Assembly (NCBI GenBank): GCA_965238305.1
Contig: CBDEHK010000001.1
Location: 868,001-932,000 of the forward strand
Origin: CBDCGJ01 sp965238305
Lineage (GTDB): Bacteria; Pseudomonadota; Alphaproteobacteria; GCA-2731375
Direction: 5' to 3'
DNA length: 64,000 nucleotides
Below, in pieces: positions 43,047-51,090 of the stretch (positions are counted from its first letter, which is position 1; the number at the start of each line of letters is the position of its first letter). Below the pieces are notes generated by a model. That model was given only the letters and a program-made list of their open reading frames with translations. It did not search any database and was not told the DNA's origin. The position numbers and the translations under genes were made by a program.

Positions 43047-44843
43047 ATGGTTACAACAGTAAACGGCTCAGATCTTTCTGACGCCATTTCGCTATCCGGC
43101 GACACCGCTTATGAAGCCAACGGCATGGGCGGCGACGATACCTTCACAGCAACAGCCGCGAATTTCGGTGCGGCGACGATTAATGGTGGCACTGGCGATG
43201 ACAGCGTCTATCTGTCGACGGGTACCTTGCTTGCCTACGGCAATGAAGGCGATGACGATATCTATCTTGCTAACGGTGATGCCGACGTCTATGGCGGTCA
43301 GGGTAACGACGACATATCTGTAAACAACGGTTCTGGTACCCTTCAGGGTAACAAGGGCGATGATAACATCACCGCCAATAACTGGGCCGGCGCGATTTCC
43401 GGCGGCACCGGTGCGGACTATATTAATGCTAATGGTACCGGCAATTTTGCGCTCGATGTCGATGGCGGTGCCGGCAACGATACCTTTACGATTGCCGGTG
43501 TTGTGGGTCTTAATCTGACCGGCGGCGCAGGCGATGATAATATCATTGCTGGTGGCACCGGTGGGTCGATTTACGGTAACCAAGGTGACGATATTATCAC
43601 CGTGAACGATACCGCAGCCAGCGTATATGGCGGTCAGGGCAACGATGTTATTGCAATTACGGCAAACTTATCTGGCGATCTACAGGGTAATAAGGGCGAT
43701 GACAATATTGTTGCGATCAATGTTGTCGGCGATATTTCGCTGGGCACCGGCGACAATATTCTTTCCGCCGTCAACGTAACCGGCGACATTAGCGGTGCTG
43801 AAGGTAATGACGACATCACCGTCGCCAAGTTGGTGGGTGATGCCGACCTGGGTGACGGCGACAACACCCTCGCAGCCAATACGTTGACCGGTAATGTCTT
43901 GGGCGGTGCTGGTGACGATTCGGTTGATATCGCTGCCAACGTGGTTGGCGATATCGATCTAGGTGACGGTGCGAATACGCTGACCGTCGCAGGCAAGATG
44001 ACCGGCGATGTTGCCGGCGGTACCGGTGTTGACGCGGTGCAGATTGCGGGCGCTTATTCGGGCGATGCAATGCTCGGCGATGAGGCTGACTTTTTTACCG
44101 CCTCCAACGCTTTTGCCGGTAATCTCCACGCTGGTGCCGGTGATGATAGTTTGAATCTTGGAACGCAAGTCAGCGGTGCTGTCTACGGCAACCAAGGCGA
44201 CGATACTATAATCGCTTCGGTGACAGGCACTAATTCGCTTGGGATTTATGGCGGTCAAGGCAACGACGTGATCACGGTGCAAGGTGCCGGCGATGCGGTC
44301 GTGCATGGCAACAAAGGCGACGATGCCATTAATATCGTTGCCGGCAGCCAAGAAGTGCATGGCGGCAGCGGCGCGGATGTCATCGGCGATACCGGTGGCG
44401 GCGCCCAAGTCGTTTACGGTAACCAAGACGGTGACATGATCTCTCTGGGCTCTGGTGCCGATACGGTCTATGGCGGTCAAGGCGATGACACGATCGTTCA
44501 CTCCACCGCAGGTGGCAGCGACGTGCTCTATGGTAACAAGGGCGCTGATTTGTTCTCGGCTGCCGTGGTGACCGTGGCTGATTCAAAAGTCACTGCCGGC
44601 GGGGACTTTACGATTGGCGACTTCTCAACCGAAGACACACTTCTCATTGATGGTGGCGGCACGGGCGCCTCTTTGGTGACCGTGAATATGATCGCGGTGG
44701 CCGATGGCGGCTCGACCGGGACGGCGGGTGATGTAACCCTCGCCTTTGCGACCGGCACGATTACCCTGGAAGGCATCGGTGATGGCACTTTAACCGACTT
44801 GTTCGCGTTGGCGGCAGCAGGCTACACGATCACGCTTGCCTAA
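43047..44843 (+). CDS. RTX-like Ca-binding surface protein 1
   Basis: This 598-residue acidic, Gly/Asp/Asn-rich protein lacks an N-terminal signal peptide and begins MVTTVNGSDL. From residue 28 or so to 515 it consists of about 25 repeats of 18-19 residues, each opening with a loop such as GNQGDD, GGQGND or GNKGDD. The turns before the loop often end in Tyr, Phe or His. A central block (residues about 230-370) uses the variant 'LGDGDNTL'. The C-terminal 90 residues ('FTIGDFSTEDTLLIDG', 'TITLEGIGDG', ending GYTITLA) look like a type I secretion signal. Predicted export route: the ABC/HlyD pair at 55.6-58.7 kb. An S-layer or matrix role is inferred. Confidence 0.85.
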   Translation: MVTTVNGSDLSDAISLSGDTAYEANGMGGDDTFTATAANFGAATINGGTGDDSVYLSTGTLLAYGNEGDDDIYLANGDADVYGGQGNDDISVNNGSGTLQGNKGDDNITANNWAGAISGGTGADYINANGTGNFALDVDGGAGNDTFTIAGVVGLNLTGGAGDDNIIAGGTGGSIYGNQGDDIITVNDTAASVYGGQGNDVIAITANLSGDLQGNKGDDNIVAINVVGDISLGTGDNILSAVNVTGDISGAEGNDDITVAKLVGDADLGDGDNTLAANTLTGNVLGGAGDDSVDIAANVVGDIDLGDGANTLTVAGKMTGDVAGGTGVDAVQIAGAYSGDAMLGDEADFFTASNAFAGNLHAGAGDDSLNLGTQVSGAVYGNQGDDTIIASVTGTNSLGIYGGQGNDVITVQGAGDAVVHGNKGDDAINIVAGSQEVHGGSGADVIGDTGGGAQVVYGNQDGDMISLGSGADTVYGGQGDDTIVHSTAGGSDVLYGNKGADLFSAAVVTVADSKVTAGGDFTIGDFSTEDTLLIDGGGTGASLVTVNMIAVADGGSTGTAGDVTLAFATGTITLEGIGDGTLTDLFALAAAGYTITLA

Positions 44844-44853
44844 ACCAACGAAC

Positions 44854-44896
44854 GCAGTTGCTTCGAAAGGGCCGGGGATTTCCCCGGCCCTTTTTC
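44854..44896 (+). terminator. Rho-independent terminator of RTX gene 1
   Basis: The hairpin AAAGGGCCGGGG-ATTT-CCCCGGCCCTTT (44866-44893) is followed by further T. It is preceded by the conserved word GCAGTTGCTTC (44854-44864). This is one of three near-identical 3' UTRs in the RTX cluster. Confidence 0.92.
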
Positions 44897-44916
44897 TTTG
44901 TTCGGACTACATTTTG

Positions 44917-44935
44917 TTAATCTTGCGTTAACCAT
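44917..44935 (+). promoter_or_regulatory. CtrA-type box upstream of RTX gene 2
   Basis: TTAA-TCTTGCG-TTAA (44917-44931) matches the CtrA consensus exactly, and its second half is part of TTAACCAT (44928-44935). It lies about 70 bases before the RTX2 ATG, a typical position for activation or repression by CtrA. Confidence 0.6.
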
Positions 44936-45002
44936 CTCTTTGGGCGATAATTTCGACCGAATCGAATTAGTTGCTGCGGCTTCATAAAACGGGGAAAATT
45001 CC

Positions 45003-46811
45003 ATGGTTACCACAGTTAACGGCTCAGACCTTGACGATTTGATCACATTATCCGGCGATACCGCTTTCGAAGCCAACGGCATGGGCGGCGACGATACTTT
45101 TGTTACCACGGCCGGTAATTACGGCGCCGCGACGATTACCGGCGGCACCGGCGATGATAGCGTCGATATCGGCACCGGCGATTTGTTGTTTTACGGCAAC
45201 CAGGGCGCCGACGACCTATATATCGCCAGCGGCAATGTCTCTCTATTCGGCGGGCAGGGTAACGACATCATGGAAGTTCATACTTCCGGTTCGGGCGTCA
45301 TCTACGGCAACAAGGGCGATGACGACATCATCGCCATCAATTGGGCTGGCGACGTCTTCGCCGGCACCGGCGACGACAGCGTCACCGTGACCGGGGTCGG
45401 TAATTTCGCTGTCCATGTCGATCTCGGCGACGGCGACGACACGTTCTTCGCCTCCGATCACGGCAATCTCAACGTCGTCGGCGGCAGCGGCGACGATTCC
45501 ATCAGCCTCGACAACAATGTCGTCAACGCGGTGGTCTATGGCAACCAAGGCCATGACAGCATTTATGCCCTTTCCAACAGCGCCACGACGATCTTTGGCG
45601 GTCAGGGCAACGACACCATCTTCCTGAGCGGCGGTTCCTTCACCGGCGATTTGCACGGCAATAAGGGCGATGATTCAATTACGGCGGACACCATTGTCGG
45701 CAATGTCAATCTGGGGACCGGCAATGATACGCTCTACATGACCGGCGACCTGACCGGTGATTTGATGGCCGGCAGCGGCAATGACAGCGTTTACAATAAC
45801 AACGATTCTATCAATGGTGATGTCGACCTTGGTGCGGGCGATGACACCTTGAGGGCCGATCATATCAATGGCAATGTTACCGCTGGCGCTGGCAGTGACA
45901 GTGTCTGGTCCGACCAAGGCACGGTCGGCGATGTCGATCTGGGTGACGGCGACAATCTGTATTTCGTCCACAACAACAACCACACCGGCAATATTACCGC
46001 CGGTTCCGGCGCCGACAGTGTCGGCATTTCAACTGGCTCCATTGTCGGCGATGTCGACCTCGGTGCTGGCAATGATACCTTAAATGTTGGCGCAGGGCTT
46101 ACCGGCGAAGCGTTTGGCGGCGAGGGCGAAGACACCCTCCGGGCCGGATTTTTGGACGGCGCCGTCTATGGCAATCAGGGCAACGACAGCATCACCCTGG
46201 GGGCCAGCGGCACCGCCGAGGCGGCAGCCTATGGCGGTCAAGACAACGACATATTTTATCTCTTTGGCACCGGCACCGCCACCGCCTTCGGCAACAAGGG
46301 TGATGATTCGATGTTTCTGGATACCGGCGACCATATCGCCCATGGCGGCAGCGGTGCCGACACTATCCTTGCCGGCAGCGGCGCCAGTCTGATCTACGGC
46401 AACCAGGACGGCGATAGGATCTCCGCCGGTGGCGGCAACGATACCATCTATGGCGGTCAGGGTAATGACACTATCATTCATACTACGACCGGCGGTAATG
46501 AAGTGGTCGCCGGCAACAAGGGCGCTGATCTGTTCATGGCGTCGTTCAATAATACGGCGGCATCGGTGACCGGTGGCGGGGATCTGACGATTATGGATTT
46601 CTCCACCTCGGATACCCTTAATATCACCGGCACCAGCGGTGGCGGGGTGACGGTGAATATGGTTGTCGTATCGGAAACCGGCACGGTCGTCGGTGGTGAT
46701 GTTCTGTTGGTTATGGGCGCGGTGACGATCACGTTGGAAGGCATTGGCGACGGCACCATGAACGATCTGTTCGATCTGGCGGGCGCAGGTTTCACGATCA
46801 CGCTGGCCTAA
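45003..46811 (+). CDS. RTX-like Ca-binding surface protein 2
   Basis: This is a 602-residue paralogue of RTX1 and RTX3 with the same start (MVTTVNGSDL), the same 18-19-residue repeat plan and the same ending (GFTITLA). It is the most divergent of the three. The middle block has more Asp-Asn-rich repeats such as 'DLGAGDDTLRADHINGNV', and fewer Tyr, with Phe or His in some equivalent positions. The RBS is GGGGAAAA. Each RTX gene has its own box and terminator, so this appears to be a separate transcription unit. Expected to be secreted by the downstream type I system. Confidence 0.85.
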   Translation: MVTTVNGSDLDDLITLSGDTAFEANGMGGDDTFVTTAGNYGAATITGGTGDDSVDIGTGDLLFYGNQGADDLYIASGNVSLFGGQGNDIMEVHTSGSGVIYGNKGDDDIIAINWAGDVFAGTGDDSVTVTGVGNFAVHVDLGDGDDTFFASDHGNLNVVGGSGDDSISLDNNVVNAVVYGNQGHDSIYALSNSATTIFGGQGNDTIFLSGGSFTGDLHGNKGDDSITADTIVGNVNLGTGNDTLYMTGDLTGDLMAGSGNDSVYNNNDSINGDVDLGAGDDTLRADHINGNVTAGAGSDSVWSDQGTVGDVDLGDGDNLYFVHNNNHTGNITAGSGADSVGISTGSIVGDVDLGAGNDTLNVGAGLTGEAFGGEGEDTLRAGFLDGAVYGNQGNDSITLGASGTAEAAAYGGQDNDIFYLFGTGTATAFGNKGDDSMFLDTGDHIAHGGSGADTILAGSGASLIYGNQDGDRISAGGGNDTIYGGQGNDTIIHTTTGGNEVVAGNKGADLFMASFNNTAASVTGGGDLTIMDFSTSDTLNITGTSGGGVTVNMVVVSETGTVVGGDVLLVMGAVTITLEGIGDGTMNDLFDLAGAGFTITLA

Positions 46812-46821
46812 AACAACGAAC

Positions 46822-46865
46822 GCAGTTGCTTCGAAAGGGCTGGGAGAAATCCCGGCCCTTTTTTT
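46822..46865 (+). terminator. Rho-independent terminator of RTX gene 2
   Basis: AAAGGGCTGGG-AGAAAT-CCCGGCCCTTT with one wobble pair is followed by a T run to 46865. It is preceded by GCAGTTGCTTCGAAAG, identical with the RTX1 3' UTR over about 20 bases. Confidence 0.9.
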
Positions 46866-47136
46866 GTTTTTTTAGTCATTATGGTTAAACTTCAAACTTC
46901 ACCAAATCTCAACCTTATTACGCATATGAATCAATTTTTACGAGTGTATTTGACGCGTTGCTTTATCCGCACTCATTAGTAAAAAGTAATGTAAAATTAA
47001 GCAGTTACAACAATATACGAAATTAAGCTTGATCATTAACCATATCCCGATCATACTGCCAGCGATTCAATTTGTGCTGGTGGATTGGGCGTGTTGCCGT
47101 TTCCGCAAAGTTTAATAGAAACCGGAGAACAATAAT
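46866..47136. other. AT-rich spacer before RTX gene 3
   Basis: About 270 AT-rich bases separate the RTX2 terminator from RTX3. I see no gene. A TTGACG (46950-46955) could serve as a -35, but no good -10 follows at the right spacing. A TTAACCAT word (47036-47043) is the probable regulatory site. The RTX3 ribosome binding site GGAGAA lies near the end. Confidence 0.5.
47036..47043 (+). promoter_or_regulatory. CtrA-type half box (TTAACCAT) upstream of RTX gene 3
   Basis: This is the same TTAACCAT word as upstream of RTX1 and RTX2, 93 bases before the RTX3 ATG. No second TTAA is spaced at seven bases here (the nearest, TTAA at 47023-47026, is nine bases away), so binding may be weaker. Confidence 0.35.
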
Positions 47137-48948
47137 ATGGTTACGACAGTTAACGGCTCAGACCTTGCTGATCTCATTACGCTAGCCGGCGATACGTCTT
47201 ATGAAGCCAACGGCATGGGCGGCGACGATACATTCGTTACGACGGCGGGGAATTTTGGCGCGGCGACGATTACCGGCGGCACCGGCGACGATTCGATTTC
47301 TTTGGGGACCGGATCGGCGCTTATTTATGGTAATGAAGGCGACGCCGATATTTATGTTGATGAAGGCGACGCCGATATTTATGGCGGCCAAGGCAACGAC
47401 ACAATTTCGATATCGACCGGTGCCGGCACTCTGCAGGGCAACAACGGCGATGACAGCATCAACGCATGGGTTTGGAATGGCGATATATCTGGTGGCGCTG
47501 GCGACGACGTTATTGGCGCGTCTTCGACCGGCAATTTTTCACTTAATATAAGCGGTGGCGATGGCGCCGATAGTGTCCAAGTCTGGAACGCTGCGGCGGT
47601 TGAAGTGACCGGCGGCACTGGTGACGACACCATTAAAATCAACAATACAGTCGACGACGCGACGGTTTACGGTAATCAAGGTAATGACACCGTCCTACTG
47701 GAAGCCATATCTGCAGTCGCGGTTTTTGGCGGCCAGGGCAATGACGTAATTGCAGCTACTGGTAAGCTCACCGGCGATATTTTTGGTAACAAAGGTGACG
47801 ATGATATTGATGTTCTTGCCGTTGTCGGCAACATCGATTTGGGAACGGGTGACAATTTTCTTACCGCGGTGGGCAATGTAACCGGCGACATAAGCGGTGC
47901 TAGCGGTGCCGATTCTGTCGACGTGCAAGGCAAATTAGTCGGCGATGCCGACCTGGGCGATGGCGACAACACCTTCAGAGCCAATACCATGACCGGTAAC
48001 ATTACGGGCGGTGCTGGTGCCGATGCGGTTAATATTGACACGGGCAAAATGGTTGGCGATGTCGATCTGGGCGACGGCGCCAATAAGTTGACCGTCGCAG
48101 GCGCGATGACCGGCAATTATTCCGGCGGTACCGGTGTTGACGCCGTGAAAATCGTGGGCGCTTACGCGGGCGATGTAATGCTGGGTGATGGTGCTGACGT
48201 ATTTACCGCGAGCAACGTTTTTGCCGGTAATCTCCATGGTGGTGCCGGTAACGATGTCCTGAAACTCGGAACGAACGTTAGCGGTGCCGTCTACGGTAAC
48301 CAAGGCGAAGATATTATCACGGGCACGGCGACAGGCACTAATTCGTTAGGAATATATGGCGGTCAAGGCAATGATGACATCGGTGTCGGTGGTGCCGGCA
48401 ATGTTGTTGTGCATGGCAATAAAGGTGACGACTTAATCGGAATCTTTAACGGTGACCATGAAGCGCATGGCGGCAGCGGTGCGGACAATATTATCGATGG
48501 CAGTGGTGCCGCGCTTATCTACGGTAACCAGGACGGCGACATGATTGATGCCGGTGCTGGTAATGACATGATCTTTGGCGGTCAAGGCGACGATACCATC
48601 GTTCTCGGCAAGTCAGACGGCACCGACATGCTTTATGGTAACAAGGGCGCTGATTTGTTCTCGGTTACCGTGGCGACGACAGGCAATGTAGCAGTTACTG
48701 CCGCTGGGAAAATTACGATTGGCGATTTCTCAACCGAAGATACGCTTCTGATTGATGGCACCGGCGCGAGCAACGCGTTGGTGACCGTGAATATGATCAC
48801 AGTCGCCGATAGCGGAAAGACTACAGCCGTGGGTGATGTAACCCTCAGCTTTGCGACCGGCACCATCACCCTAGAAGGCATTGGTGATGGCACCTTGACC
48901 GATCTGTTTGCCCTCGCTGGGGCGGGCTATACGATTACGCTGGCGTAA
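47137..48948 (+). CDS. RTX-like Ca-binding surface protein 3
   Basis: This 603-residue paralogue is closer to RTX1 than to RTX2. Long shared stretches include 'VSGAVYGNQG', 'TGTNSLGIYGGQGND' and the C-terminus 'GTLTDLFALAGAGYTITLA'. It has the same repeat architecture of about 25 coils with loops GNxG/GGQG/GNKG, and the same secretion-type ending. An internal 22-base exact repeat (47335-47356 and 47362-47383) encodes EGDADIY twice. A good GGAG ribosome binding site lies nine bases before the ATG. It is the last of the three and lies directly before the TPR-sulfotransferase genes. Confidence 0.85.
   Translation: MVTTVNGSDLADLITLAGDTSYEANGMGGDDTFVTTAGNFGAATITGGTGDDSISLGTGSALIYGNEGDADIYVDEGDADIYGGQGNDTISISTGAGTLQGNNGDDSINAWVWNGDISGGAGDDVIGASSTGNFSLNISGGDGADSVQVWNAAAVEVTGGTGDDTIKINNTVDDATVYGNQGNDTVLLEAISAVAVFGGQGNDVIAATGKLTGDIFGNKGDDDIDVLAVVGNIDLGTGDNFLTAVGNVTGDISGASGADSVDVQGKLVGDADLGDGDNTFRANTMTGNITGGAGADAVNIDTGKMVGDVDLGDGANKLTVAGAMTGNYSGGTGVDAVKIVGAYAGDVMLGDGADVFTASNVFAGNLHGGAGNDVLKLGTNVSGAVYGNQGEDIITGTATGTNSLGIYGGQGNDDIGVGGAGNVVVHGNKGDDLIGIFNGDHEAHGGSGADNIIDGSGAALIYGNQDGDMIDAGAGNDMIFGGQGDDTIVLGKSDGTDMLYGNKGADLFSVTVATTGNVAVTAAGKITIGDFSTEDTLLIDGTGASNALVTVNMITVADSGKTTAVGDVTLSFATGTITLEGIGDGTLTDLFALAGAGYTITLA
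47335..47383 (+). repeat. Two exact 22-base copies in RTX gene 3 (27-base period)
   Basis: GAAGGCGACGCCGATATTTA plus TG occurs at 47335-47356 and again at 47362-47383. The period of 27 bases equals nine codons. The paralogues have the same length here, so it looks like local sequence conversion between half-repeats rather than an insertion. Confidence 0.85.
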
Positions 48949-48972
48949 CCACTGGCGTAAAATGAAGTAATT

Positions 48973-49019
48973 GCAGTTGCTTCATGGAAAGGGCTGGGAG
49001 AAATCCCGGCCCTTTTTTT
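48973..49019 (+). terminator. Rho-independent terminator of RTX gene 3
   Basis: AAAGGGCTGGG-AGAAAT-CCCGGCCCTTT (48988-49015) is followed by T to 49019. The conserved word GCAGTTGCTTC precedes it at 48973-48983. Confidence 0.9.
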
Positions 49020-49136
49020 GTTGACGTTCTTTTGCTTGTGTCGACTTGGCAAGAAGCGGTAAATATGTCCGATGTTGAGACGCCGGGACGATGGCCGCCT
49101 AGTTGTCTTTGTTGTTGGTTTGAGGAAAATAAATAG

Positions 49137-49292
49137 ATGGCAAAACGACAGGATGCGGCGCAACTCGTCCGTCAGATTGAACAGAAAATTCAAACCGGCG
49201 ATCGCGCCAGCGCCCGCAAACTCTATCGCCAGATCGGCCGCCAGGTGGTCAAAAACCCGAAACTGCTGCAGCAAATCGGCGCCCTGGCGTAA
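49137..49292 (+). other. 5' part of TPR-sulfotransferase 1, closed by TAA
   Basis: An ATG at 49137 opens 51 helical, TPR-like codons (MAKRQDAAQLVRQIEQKIQT...) that run in frame into the long frame at 49341, interrupted by TAA at 49290-49292 (codon 52). TAGATG follows an AGGAAAATAA region, so this is the natural start. Alignment to the third paralogue puts a Gln at the TAA, so CAA to TAA is the simplest origin. Confidence 0.75.
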
Positions 49293-49340
49293 CAATGTGA
49301 CGACTTTCGCCCGGCTATTGAATATTGGCGTCAGGCCAGT

Positions 49341-51002
49341 TTGCTGGCGCCAAAAAACGCCATGCTGTTCAGTCAAATGGGCGTCGCCTGGCGCAAACTT
49401 GAACGCTTGGAAGAAGCCAAACAACAACATTTAAAAGCGGTGGCGCTGGCGCCGGAACAGGCGGTCATTCACAACAATCTTGGCAATACCCTGCGCGATC
49501 TGAAAGAAGCCGAAGCCGCCGAGCGCCATTTCCTCGAAGCAATCCGCCTCAGCCCCGAATACCATCAAGCGCATGCGAACCTGGGCAATATTTTCCTCGA
49601 TCGGGAAGAATTTGCGGCAGCGGAGAAACATTATCGCCGGGCCTTGGATCTCGACAAAAGCTATCTCAGCGCTTGGGCCGATCTTGGCAATGTCTATCGC
49701 TTGCAGGATAAGTTTCCCGCCGCCATCCAATGTTTCCGCAAAGCCCTGGCAATCAATCCGAATTATGCCCCGGCCTATCTGAACCTGGCGGCCACTTTGC
49801 GACGCACCGGGCGCCTGGATGGTACCGAAGATATGCATCGCAAGGCCCTTGAGCTTGACCCCGGATTGGCGGAAGCCTGGGTGGCGGTGGCGAACGATAT
49901 TCAGCAGACCGGCGACGACGATGAAGCGGTGCGCTACTTACGCAAAGCAATGGACCTTAATCCGAAGCTGACCTCGCCCTATCTGACTCTGGCCTCGATC
50001 CAGCATATTGGCCTCAGCAAAGACGAAATCGATAGGGCGGAGAACCGCTTGACGGGCGAACAGATGAAGTCCGACGAACGCTCCACCCTGCATTTCGCGT
50101 TGGCGCGGGCCTATGAAGCAGAAAAAGAATATGATGCCGCTTTTCGGCATGCCGCGGCGGCCAACCATATCGACCACGCGTTGGTGGATTATGATGCCGA
50201 GGCCAACCGCGCCTTCACCCAGCGCACAATGGAAATCTACAATCCGGAATTTTATGCCGCGCGACAGGATTTTGGCGTCGATGACAATCGCCCGATCTTG
50301 GTCTTGGGGCTGCCGCGCTCCGGCACCACCTTGGTGGAGCAGATCCTGGCCAGCCATCCGGAGGTGTTTGGGGCGGGCGAATTGGTGGATTTTCCCGATG
50401 CGCAGAAAACCATCGCCGCAACCTTGGTAAAGCCGAAGACCGGACCGGATTTTGTGTTTGATTTGACGGCGGGAAATGCGGAAGAAATCGCCTTTGAATA
50501 CCAAAGGTTATTACGGACCCGAGATGAAAATTCACCGCGCATCACCGACAAACTACCGTTCAATTTCCGCCAGCTCGGGCTATTTCATCTGTTGTTTCCA
50601 AAGGCCAAAATTGTCCATTGCCGGCGCGATCCCCGGGACGTGGCGATTTCATGCTATTTCCTGAAATTCACCAAACCGATATCTTTTGCTTACGATCTCA
50701 ACGATTTCGCAACCTATTACGAGCAATATTTACGCTTGATGGAGCATTGGAAAAGCCTATTCCCGGACGCGATTTACGATATTCGCTACGAAGAGCTGGT
50801 CGAGAATAAGGAGCAGAAAACCAGGGAAATGATCGATTTTGTTGGTCTACCTTGGAACGATAGCTGTTTGGACCACCAGAATACCCAACGCGAAATCAAA
50901 ACGGCAAGCAGCTGGCAGGTTAGGCAGCCGGTTTACAAAACCTCTGTCGAACGCTGGCGGCGCTATGAAAAACATATTGAACCAATCCTTCATCTGCAAT
51001 AA
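49341..51002 (+). CDS. TPR-sulfotransferase fusion 1 (N-terminal nonsense codon)
   Basis: The long frame has 553 residues from the first internal ATG, but the gene really begins at 49137 and would encode about 621 residues if the TAA at 49290 were read through. TPR units fill the first 250 or so residues ('AVIHNNLGNTLRDLKEAEAA', 'AYLNLAATLRRTGRLD'). The sulfotransferase domain follows, with the PAPS loop 'LVLGLPRSGTTLVEQILASH' and the 3'-phosphate site 'KIVHCRRDPRDVAISCYF'. The fold is that of the Sulfotransfer_3/TPST group. No ribosome binding site precedes 49341, so it is either a recent pseudogene, a readthrough gene, or uses a weak internal start. Confidence 0.8.
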   Translation: MLAPKNAMLFSQMGVAWRKLERLEEAKQQHLKAVALAPEQAVIHNNLGNTLRDLKEAEAAERHFLEAIRLSPEYHQAHANLGNIFLDREEFAAAEKHYRRALDLDKSYLSAWADLGNVYRLQDKFPAAIQCFRKALAINPNYAPAYLNLAATLRRTGRLDGTEDMHRKALELDPGLAEAWVAVANDIQQTGDDDEAVRYLRKAMDLNPKLTSPYLTLASIQHIGLSKDEIDRAENRLTGEQMKSDERSTLHFALARAYEAEKEYDAAFRHAAAANHIDHALVDYDAEANRAFTQRTMEIYNPEFYAARQDFGVDDNRPILVLGLPRSGTTLVEQILASHPEVFGAGELVDFPDAQKTIAATLVKPKTGPDFVFDLTAGNAEEIAFEYQRLLRTRDENSPRITDKLPFNFRQLGLFHLLFPKAKIVHCRRDPRDVAISCYFLKFTKPISFAYDLNDFATYYEQYLRLMEHWKSLFPDAIYDIRYEELVENKEQKTREMIDFVGLPWNDSCLDHQNTQREIKTASSWQVRQPVYKTSVERWRRYEKHIEPILHLQ

Positions 51003-51090
51003 TTAAGGCATCTACAGCCAAGCGCCGCAACTTTGGTGGCGCTGGGGTATTCGCCGAAAAATCAATCGGCAAGGTTTCTGGAAATTCGTA

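Noticed and set aside
43047..48948. Direct-repeat DNA resembling a tandem repeat array
   Set aside because: The repeats are codon-level RTX units in long open frames, not a CRISPR or satellite; spacer and unit lengths vary with the protein repeat.
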